This document shows, piece after piece, positions 1 to 5,757 of a DNA stretch of 17,593 nt. The notes below the pieces were generated by a model. It was not told the DNA's origin. It was given only the letters and a program-made list of their open reading frames with translations, and searched no databases. Position 1 is the first letter of the stretch; each line of letters opens with the position of its first letter. The stretch is taken from positions 1-17,593 of the forward strand of contig CAZIVO010000077.1 of NCBI GenBank assembly GCA_964542765.1. The letters run 5' to 3'. This DNA is from CAZIVO01 sp964542765 (lineage in GTDB: Bacteria; Planctomycetota; UBA1135; UBA2386). A program made the translations under genes and the position numbers.

Positions 1-2
1 AG

Positions 3-1493
3 GGTGCCGGCGTCACGGCGAGGATGGCCGACCTCATCCCGACCCTGGCCATCGTCGGACTGGCGTCCTGGTTCTCTCTCAACTCCTGCTATCTCTGGCA
101 AACTCATGGCTACCGCCTGCTCCCCCACAAGGAGAACGCCAGCCCCCAGGACCCCGATGCCGGAGCACTGAGCGGAACGTTTCGCTCTCTCGAACAAACC
201 CCCGTGGTCCCCGGATTGCTGCGCTTGCTGCCCGAACCCTTCGTGCGCGGCATCGATTACCAGAAATTCTATTCCGACAGCCAGAACCGAACGATCTTCA
301 ATGGCCAGGTCGGTCCAGGCTTCGCAACCTTCTACGTCACCGCCCTCGGCCTGCGGGTCCCCGTCACCATCCTGCTTCTCCTGCTGCTCGGATCGATCGT
401 GCGAGCCCCTCCCTGGCCACGCTGGCAAAGACCCCTCGTCTTGCTGTCCGTGCTGATTCCTCTGGCCTACCTGTCGTTCGGGTCCTCCTTGCAGATGGGT
501 GCACGCTATCTGCTCATGATCGTGCCCTTCCTGTCCATGGTCGCCGCCCGAGGAGCCCTCGCCCTGCTCGCCCGAAGGCACCGCTGGTCTGTCTGGCTCG
601 GACGTTCCGCCGCCTGCGGCCTGCTCCTGTGGCTGATCATTCCCCTGGCGACAGCCTGGCCACGTTACCTCGAACACTGGAACTGCCTGGTGACCCGCCC
701 CTATCTCATCTTCCACAGCGCGCTCGACTGGACGCATTCCTCCTTCGGGCAAGGCTATGGCGAGGAGTTCGCGCGACGACACCCGAACAACCAAATCGTC
801 TACGAGCAGTCAGGACCTCGTTTCGGCAAGCTCAGCGCACACGCCAGACAACTTTCGCCCGCTGATCCCCGCGATCCCAACAAGGTCCATCACTGGTTGC
901 GCGCCTTCTCGCCCACCGACAGGCTCGGGATCTGGTACGCCTTCGACGTCACCGAAGCCGGGTTCCGCTCTCTGGCGGCAGGGGACCACCGCCTGACCAC
1001 CGAACTTGCCAAGGCTCTCATCGGTGCCGGAAAACCGAAGGAGGCCTTATCAGCACTGCAAGGCAACACCGATCCCGAGGCTGGCAAAGTCCGCGCTCTT
1101 GCCGAGCACGCCATCGCCGGACCGGAGGGAACCGATCGAGCTCATCTCCTCCAAGTCATCGGGCGCTGGGATCTGATCGCGGAAGCCACGGAACAGATAC
1201 CGGACCTCCTGCGGGCCACGGCGCTGCATTACCGAGACCGGCACGATCAGGCCGCCACATTGCTTCAAGAACTGGAAAGCCGCCGGCCCCTCTCGCTGCT
1301 GGAGTCCCTGGCGCTGGCCAACCTCCTGTGGAACCGCCTCGGCCGACCCGAAGATGCCATTGAACTCCTGCGACGCCACGAGCCCGGACAGAGAACTCCA
1401 GGCCACAAGAAGTGGGAGGAACTCATGCGAAGGGCCAAGCAAGCCACCCAGGCACAGAAGGCAGCCGATCCCGGCCTACGCTGGCGACGGTGA
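3..1493 (+). CDS. Membrane glycosyltransferase-like protein with TPR-like C-terminus (5' partial)
   Basis: The reading frame is open to the left edge of the window (first full codon at position 3), and the first ATG at 24 falls just before a membrane segment. The true start is therefore probably outside the window. The visible 489 residues have about five hydrophobic helices in the first 215 residues (roughly 4-25, 103-123, 136-155, 160-182, 190-210). A G-A-R-Y-L-L-M-I-V-P stretch near 160 resembles the C-terminal membrane region of GT39/ArnT-type, polyprenyl-phosphate-sugar-dependent glycosyltransferases. After residue 310 the chain becomes soluble and helical, with Ala/Leu-rich pairs that look like degenerate TPR units (e.g. 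324-345, 395-415, 430-450). Catalytic acidic residues of GT39 enzymes lie near the N-terminus and are not visible, so the family call is tentative. A hairpin overlaps the stop and a strong terminator follows. Confidence 0.6.
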   Translation, partial: GAGVTARMADLIPTLAIVGLASWFSLNSCYLWQTHGYRLLPHKENASPQDPDAGALSGTFRSLEQTPVVPGLLRLLPEPFVRGIDYQKFYSDSQNRTIFNGQVGPGFATFYVTALGLRVPVTILLLLLLGSIVRAPPWPRWQRPLVLLSVLIPLAYLSFGSSLQMGARYLLMIVPFLSMVAARGALALLARRHRWSVWLGRSAACGLLLWLIIPLATAWPRYLEHWNCLVTRPYLIFHSALDWTHSSFGQGYGEEFARRHPNNQIVYEQSGPRFGKLSAHARQLSPADPRDPNKVHHWLRAFSPTDRLGIWYAFDVTEAGFRSLAAGDHRLTTELAKALIGAGKPKEALSALQGNTDPEAGKVRALAEHAIAGPEGTDRAHLLQVIGRWDLIAEATEQIPDLLRATALHYRDRHDQAATLLQELESRRPLSLLESLALANLLWNRLGRPEDAIELLRRHEPGQRTPGHKKWEELMRRAKQATQAQKAADPGLRWRR

Positions 1494-1505
1494 CGGATCA
1501 CCGTC
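1486..1505 (+). other. Stem-loop overlapping the stop codon of the upstream gene
   Basis: An 8-bp perfect inverted repeat (GACGGTGA / TCACCGTC) with a 4-nt loop sits over the TGA stop at 1491-1493. No T-run follows, so it is not an intrinsic terminator by itself. It may protect the 3' end or simply be chance in GC-rich DNA. Confidence 0.35.
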
Positions 1506-1554
1506 AGATCGCCGTTCGGTCGCCGTCCGGTCTCCGACGAAAAGCCAGAACTCA

Positions 1555-1594
1555 CTCCTCGATCACGACCTATCCGATCGAGGAGAATATTTTT
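1555..1594 (+). terminator. Intrinsic terminator of the glycosyltransferase-like gene
   Basis: A perfect 10-bp stem (CTCCTCGATC at 1555-1564 with GATCGAGGAG at 1576-1585) and an 11-nt loop are followed directly by AATATTTTT. It lies about 60 nt past the stop codon at 1493 and is oriented to end plus-strand transcription. It separates that gene from the promoter-like site downstream. Confidence 0.8.
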
Positions 1595-1596
1595 AA

Positions 1597-1614
1597 ACCA
1601 TTTGTATGAATGGT
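1597..1614. promoter_or_regulatory. AT-rich inverted repeat, possible activator site
   Basis: A 6-bp perfect dyad (ACCATT / AATGGT, 6-nt spacer) lies in the AT-richest part of the gap, centred near -68 relative to the start predicted from the sigma-54 site at 1648. Sigma-54 promoters need an upstream enhancer-binding protein, so a dyad here is a reasonable candidate site. It is short and nearer than most enhancer sites, so this is weak. Confidence 0.25.
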
Positions 1615-1647
1615 CTTATGGATTTTCTCTGAAGATCTCGCCAGCTC

Positions 1648-1663
1648 TGGCACGCGAACTGCT
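1648..1663 (+). promoter_or_regulatory. Sigma-54 (RpoN) type -24/-12 promoter
   Basis: TGGCACGCGAACTGCT matches the sigma-54 consensus TGGCACRNNNNTTGCW at every defined position except one (C for the first T of TTGC). The invariant GG (1649-1650) and GC (1661-1662) doublets have the correct spacing. The site is intergenic, preceded by a terminator and an AT-richer stretch. The expected start is about 12 nt beyond the GC, near 1673-1675. No plus-strand protein gene follows, so the likely product is the short RNA ending at 1758. The match is seen in the sequence; activity is inferred. Confidence 0.6.
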
Positions 1664-1673
1664 TATGGATGCG

Positions 1674-1758
1674 CGGTGGAAAGAAATGCAACGGGCTACT
1701 CGCCCTGTGGCAGGGATCAAGCCCGGAGAGGTCGCCAACTTCTCCGGGCTTCCTTTTT
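1674..1758 (+). ncRNA. Candidate small RNA, about 85 nt, sigma-54 driven
   Basis: The start is set from the sigma-54-type promoter at 1648-1663, and the 3' end from a perfect intrinsic terminator ending in TTTTT at 1758. The body has a possible CCCTG-TGG-CAGGG hairpin (1703-1715). An alternative GGGC-TACTC-GCCC hairpin (1693-1705) would exclude it. No convincing short plus-strand reading frame with a ribosome site lies between promoter and terminator. The long open frame that starts at 1669 runs antisense through the convergent gene and looks like a shadow. The family is not one I recognise. An alternative is a decayed leader whose gene was lost. Expression and target are unknown. Confidence 0.45.
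1719..1758 (+). terminator. Intrinsic terminator of the candidate small RNA
   Basis: A perfect 11-bp stem (AAGCCCGGAGA at 1719-1729 with TCTCCGGGCTT at 1741-1751) and an 11-nt loop are followed by CCTTTTT. The T-run is only on the plus-strand side. It therefore ends rightward transcription and is not simply the terminator of the convergent minus-strand gene, which stops at 1777. Confidence 0.8.
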
Positions 1759-1776
1759 GTCCACGCTGACCGACGC

Positions 1777-3534
1777 CTACTGGATCTGAACCCCGGTCGC
1801 AGGGTCCACCAGGATGTTCAGCGCCTCCGCCTCGGCGACGTAGAACAAGAAGCCATACATCATCTCGTGGTAGGTCTGCGGCCCGAAGCGCACCGTCTGG
1901 GTGGGATCGGGATTGAAGGGATTGAAGGCCGTATTGTCGAAGTGGGCGGTGACATCGAAACGAGTCCCCTTCGGGAAGCGAACCGTTCCACCCTCCCAGC
2001 GATACGACATCTGCCAGTCGAAGCTGTAGTTGGGGATGATCAGCAGAGTCTCTGCCTCACCACCCGGACGTGTGACCCGAAAGGCCATGTCCTTGCCTCT
2101 CAGATGCATGTGAGAAAACAGGCCGAGGCCGATGGCGTCGACCGGGAAGGTTCGGCTCGCCGTGACTTCGTGCGCGTGAGCGCCCGGTGGGATCGCAAAG
2201 CGATTGTTGATGCCCATCAAGAGGTTCAATTTTTTTTGCACAGGCTCTCGCGGAAATCTGAACCCGATGGAGGTGCGGTCCTTCTCTTTCTTACCTGTCG
2301 TCACGTAATGGCACTGCAGGGCCAAAACAGCACCCTTCGGCACGAAGGCCGCCACTCCCGAACCCAACTTCATGGCATCACCTCCGGGCACGATCCCGGT
2401 GATGAGATTCTCTTGGCGGAACGTCTCACCCGGTGAGACGTAGGCGAGATTGGCATGGTGCACGACCCGTGGATTCGAAGGCTTGATCTGGATGCTCTCG
2501 ATCCAGGTGTCATGCTTGAAGCGATACGGGAAGATCACGTAACGGTAGGGCACGTATCCCGTCGCCGGAATCTTCTGCTCGACCGGCATCTGCAGAACCA
2601 GGTCCGGCTCGCCGATGGACCAGCCGACATCCTCGAACTCGAGTGGTGGCGGAAGGTCCTTCGGGTCACCTTCAGGAGTTCCTGTGCGCACCCAATCGAG
2701 AATCGTCCGGCGTTGCCGGGCGGTGAGACCCCGCTGATTGGCAAAGTTTCCGTGGGACCGACTTCCGAACCATGGTGGCATCCGACGCTGGCTCACCACC
2801 TCGGCAATCATCTCGGCACGGTCAGCAACATCGTCGTAGGTCTGGAGCCCGAAGGGCGCCTGCCCATTCGGGTGGTGACAGACCTGGCAATGATCAGCGA
2901 TCAAAGGGGCCACATCGGCACTGTAAGTAACAGGATGCGCAAGTTCCTGCCTGCCCGGAGACGTGATCTTGCAGCCCTCGTAAGGCGTCTCGGAAACACT
3001 CACCTCGCGGCCGGCCAAGAAATCTTCGATCGCCTCCTTGAGATCCTCGCGACCCGTTTGCGGGCTGACGCCGCTATAGCGGAATTGCCGATCGATCCGA
3101 CCCCGGTAACGCAGTCGGCGCTTTCCGTCGATCAGCACGACACCACAGGATCTGTCGATGCCGACGGCTGATGCCACCTCACCCCGGTGATCCTTGACCA
3201 CCTCCACGGTCACCTCCTGCTCGATCGCTTGAGTCGCCATCTCGGCGATGTCATCCTCAGGACCGACATTGACCGACAGGAACTGGACCCCCCGATCCCT
3301 GTAGGCCTGCGCGAGGAGGTCTACCTTCGGGTAATAGCGCTGGACCAAGGGACAGGTTGTAGTGCTAAAGAAAAGAACGAAAGCCTCGGCTGCAGGGAAA
3401 TCAGCGAGGCTCCTCGGAAGGTAGCGGATATCCAAAAACTCAAACTCGGCCATCTTCGCCCCTATCTCCGGTCGAGTAGAGGATTGAGCGGGAAGCAAAC
3501 TGCACAAGAGAAGGGCTACTAGGGCTCGATTCAT
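1777..3534 (-). CDS. Secreted redoxin / cytochrome c / copper monooxygenase-like fusion protein
   Basis: The frame is open from a GTG at 3570. I place the start at the ATG at 3534 because it begins a clean signal peptide (MNRALVALLLCSLLPAQS). In residues counted from 3570, three parts follow. A thioredoxin/peroxiredoxin-like domain (about 36-190) has a single TTTCP active-site-like Cys at 73. A c-type haem segment (about 214-300) has CQVCH at 228-232 and a downstream RMPPW whose Met may be the distal ligand. A C-terminal region (about 320-590) resembles the copper type II ascorbate-dependent monooxygenase (PHM-like) fold, with His pairs HH 371-372, HMH 487-489 and a late MM 570-571 as possible copper ligands. 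Similar fusions occur in planctomycetes and related bacteria; substrate unknown. Probably periplasmic. An A8 run lies in the coding strand at 2230-2237. Domain calls are firmer than any enzymatic function. Confidence 0.8.
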   Translation of the reverse strand: MNRALVALLLCSLLPAQSSTRPEIGAKMAEFEFLDIRYLPRSLADFPAAEAFVLFFSTTTCPLVQRYYPKVDLLAQAYRDRGVQFLSVNVGPEDDIAEMATQAIEQEVTVEVVKDHRGEVASAVGIDRSCGVVLIDGKRRLRYRGRIDRQFRYSGVSPQTGREDLKEAIEDFLAGREVSVSETPYEGCKITSPGRQELAHPVTYSADVAPLIADHCQVCHHPNGQAPFGLQTYDDVADRAEMIAEVVSQRRMPPWFGSRSHGNFANQRGLTARQRRTILDWVRTGTPEGDPKDLPPPLEFEDVGWSIGEPDLVLQMPVEQKIPATGYVPYRYVIFPYRFKHDTWIESIQIKPSNPRVVHHANLAYVSPGETFRQENLITGIVPGGDAMKLGSGVAAFVPKGAVLALQCHYVTTGKKEKDRTSIGFRFPREPVQKKLNLLMGINNRFAIPPGAHAHEVTASRTFPVDAIGLGLFSHMHLRGKDMAFRVTRPGGEAETLLIIPNYSFDWQMSYRWEGGTVRFPKGTRFDVTAHFDNTAFNPFNPDPTQTVRFGPQTYHEMMYGFLFYVAEAEALNILVDPATGVQIQ

Positions 3535-3757
3535 GACAATGGAAGATATCATCGGGCAAGGGAAAGCCACCGCTCATGACCTGAGGAAAAGCGGCGGCGA
3601 ATGGTGTTCATTGTTCATATGAGTGGACGCTGGGGACACCTAACCTGTCACCATCGAATCCCCTGCAGCCCTCGCAGTTCACTTCCTTGCTGTTTTCTCC
3701 CTTGTCCCACCTGCCTCGACGGCGTTTGCTGCCCCCTCCTCACAAGATTCCCACCAT
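3535..3757. promoter_or_regulatory. Divergent intergenic region before the cyanophycin cluster
   Basis: This 223-bp region lies between the start of the minus-strand redox protein and the plus-strand iadA, so it should hold the promoters for both directions. I see no convincing -35/-10 pair or sigma-54 site. The one visible structure is a tandem 7-mer (TGTTCAT twice, 3605-3618) ending in CATATG, which could be part of an operator. Confidence 0.35.
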
Positions 3758-4930
3758 ATGTTCCATCTTCTACGAAATGCCGATGTCTATGCACCACAGC
3801 CACTCGGCCGGGTTCAAATCCTCGTCAGCGAAGGAAAAATCGTTTGGATCGGCGCCGAAGATCTGGAACTCCCACCGGCCCTCTCATGCGGAGAAACAGA
3901 CCTGGGAGGACGCCGCATCCTCCCCGGACTGATCGATCTTCACGCTCACATCACCGGTGGTGGTGGTGAATGTGGCCCGACAACACGAGTCCCCCCCCTG
4001 AGCCTGACTGACTTCAGCACTGCCGGCATATCGACGGTGATCGGCGTTCTCGGCACGGACGGCACCACGCGTAACGTCGCATCCCTCCTGGCCGCAGCCC
4101 GGGCGCTGGATGGAGAAGGGCTTTCCGCCTGGTGTTACACCGGTAGCTACCAGATCCCCCCCATCACTCTCACCGGGGATGTCCGCGGCGACATCGTACA
4201 TATCGACAAGATCATCGGCGTCGGCGAGATCGCCATCAGCGACCATCGATCCAGCCAACCGACGCTGGACGAACTCTTGCGCCTGGCGGCCGACGCACAC
4301 GTTGCCGGCTTGATGTCCGGCAAGGCCGGCATCCTCCACCTTCATGTCGGCGACGGTGCTCGAGGACTCGCGCCCATACGATCCTGCCTCGAGCAAGCCG
4401 AGATCCCGGCCCGGACCTACCACCCCACTCACGTCAACCGCCACCGGGGACTCTTCGCGGAAGCGATCGATCTCGCCAAACTCGGTTGCACGATCGACGT
4501 GACCGCCTTCCCCGCCGACGAGAATACCGACCAGATGAGCGCCAGCGAGGCCTGGCTCGCCTGGCACGAAGCCGGAGCCCCCGAGGACCGTTTGACCATC
4601 AGTTCGGATGGCGGCGGCTGCATGCCGCGATTCGATGAACAGGGCCAAGCCGTGAGTATGGATGTGGGTCAGCCACAACTCCTGGCGGCAACCATGACCG
4701 AACTTCTGAACGCCGGCCAGAGCTTGGAAGCTGTGGCTCCTGCCTTCACCACAAACCCGGCAAACCTGTTGCGACTGGCGAATAAGGGACGCATCGGCAT
4801 CGGTGCCGATGCAGATCTCGCCGTGCTTGACGATAGCAACCGAGTCACCGATCTTATGATTGCTGGAACCTGGCACGTCCGAGACGGCAAACCCATGATA
4901 TTCGGAACATTCGAAAGCCCCACGAGCTGA
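3758..4930 (+). CDS. iadA: Isoaspartyl dipeptidase (beta-aspartyl peptidase)
   Basis: The 390-residue length fits the amidohydrolase-family IadA, which cleaves beta-Asp-X dipeptides. Here the natural substrate is probably beta-Asp-Arg released from cyanophycin. Metal-site elements are in order: HAH at 62-64 after a beta-strand-rich N-domain and LPGLID, a GVGEIAISDHR segment at 154-164, HLHVGD at 194-199, PTHVNR at 223-228 and SSDGGG at 282-287 (Asp 284). The GGGGE loop at 67-71 is also characteristic. At the bridging position where E. coli IadA has a carboxylated Lys, this protein seems to have Glu 157. The start at 3758 has no strong ribosome site. The stop TGA overlaps the cphB ATG by one base (TGATG), implying coupled translation. 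First gene of the cyanophycin cluster; family call is strong. Confidence 0.92.
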   Translation: MFHLLRNADVYAPQPLGRVQILVSEGKIVWIGAEDLELPPALSCGETDLGGRRILPGLIDLHAHITGGGGECGPTTRVPPLSLTDFSTAGISTVIGVLGTDGTTRNVASLLAAARALDGEGLSAWCYTGSYQIPPITLTGDVRGDIVHIDKIIGVGEIAISDHRSSQPTLDELLRLAADAHVAGLMSGKAGILHLHVGDGARGLAPIRSCLEQAEIPARTYHPTHVNRHRGLFAEAIDLAKLGCTIDVTAFPADENTDQMSASEAWLAWHEAGAPEDRLTISSDGGGCMPRFDEQGQAVSMDVGQPQLLAATMTELLNAGQSLEAVAPAFTTNPANLLRLANKGRIGIGADADLAVLDDSNRVTDLMIAGTWHVRDGKPMIFGTFESPTS

Positions 4931-5754
4931 TGACGCAAATAGAACGCGGTTACATCGTGCCGATCGGTGGCGCGGAAGAACAAACCCGAGGGCCTGCTAT
5001 CTTGCGGGAGTTTGCTCGCGTCTGCGGCGGCCGTGACGCTCGCATCGCCATCATTCCCACAGCTTCGCAGCAGCCTGATGCAGGCCTCAGGTATGAGCGG
5101 ATCTTCGACGACATCGGTGTGCGTTCCGCCTCCACACTCCACATCGAGGAACGGGCGGACTGCAATCGCGACGACATCCTCCAAACGTTATGCGAAACCG
5201 ATGGAGTCTTCCTGACCGGCGGCAATCAACTCCGGCTCTCGACCACGCTCGGCGGCACGGTGGTCGCCAAAACCCTGCGCGAGCGCAACGCTGATGGCAT
5301 GCACATCGCAGGAACATCTGCCGGCGCTGCCATCCTGTGCGAGCACATGATCGCGTTTGGCGACGAGGGAAGTTCGCCGCGCGCCAACATGGTCACCCTT
5401 GCCCCTGGGCTCGGCCTGACGAATGGTGTGATCATCGACCAGCACTTCCGCCAGCGAGATCGGTTGGGTCGCCTGATCACGGCCCTGGCCTACAACCCAG
5501 GCGCAATCGGCATCGGACTAGATGAAGATACCGCCGCCTTCCTGGGGCCGAACAACTCGCTCGAAGTTCACGGGAGTGGTGCAATCACCATTGTCGATCC
5601 CGAGGACGTCGAGTTTTCTTCCATGGACTCGGCTCACCGCGAAGATCCCGTATGCGTTATAGGCTTGCGAATGCATGTCCTCGTGGAAGGATCGGCCTAC
5701 AATCTGTGCAGCCGCAAGGCTACCCCCCCATCCCGGACATCGGGACATAGGTGA
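4930..5754 (+). CDS. cphB: Cyanophycinase
   Basis: This is a 274-residue serine hydrolase of peptidase family S51 that cuts cyanophycin to beta-Asp-Arg dipeptides. It has the family's typical length and landmarks: PIGGAEE near the N-terminus (11-17), FLTGGNQ at 94-100, the nucleophile elbow GTSAGA with Ser 130, IDQHF at 169-173 with His 172, an Arg-rich segment at 174-181 that in characterised enzymes helps bind the polymer, and LDEDTA at 197-202 with an acidic residue suited to the triad. There is no signal peptide, so it acts in the cytoplasm on intracellular granules. It is coupled to iadA by a one-base overlap. Its stop codon lies inside the AGGTGA sequence that probably serves as ribosome site for cphA, three bases further on. 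Confidence 0.95.
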   Translation: MTQIERGYIVPIGGAEEQTRGPAILREFARVCGGRDARIAIIPTASQQPDAGLRYERIFDDIGVRSASTLHIEERADCNRDDILQTLCETDGVFLTGGNQLRLSTTLGGTVVAKTLRERNADGMHIAGTSAGAAILCEHMIAFGDEGSSPRANMVTLAPGLGLTNGVIIDQHFRQRDRLGRLITALAYNPGAIGIGLDEDTAAFLGPNNSLEVHGSGAITIVDPEDVEFSSMDSAHREDPVCVIGLRMHVLVEGSAYNLCSRKATPPSRTSGHR

Positions 5755-5757
5755 CCC

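Noticed and set aside
1679..1705. Minus-strand terminator for the redox fusion gene (GGGC/GCCC hairpin then TTTCTTT)
   Set aside because: The stem is only 4 bp and the T-rich stretch is interrupted and offset, so it is not a reliable terminator.
1669..2436. 255-residue plus-strand frame starting beside the sigma-54 site
   Set aside because: It runs through the small-RNA terminator and then antisense through the redox fusion gene, and its sequence has no protein-like features. The sigma-54 promoter more likely drives the short RNA.
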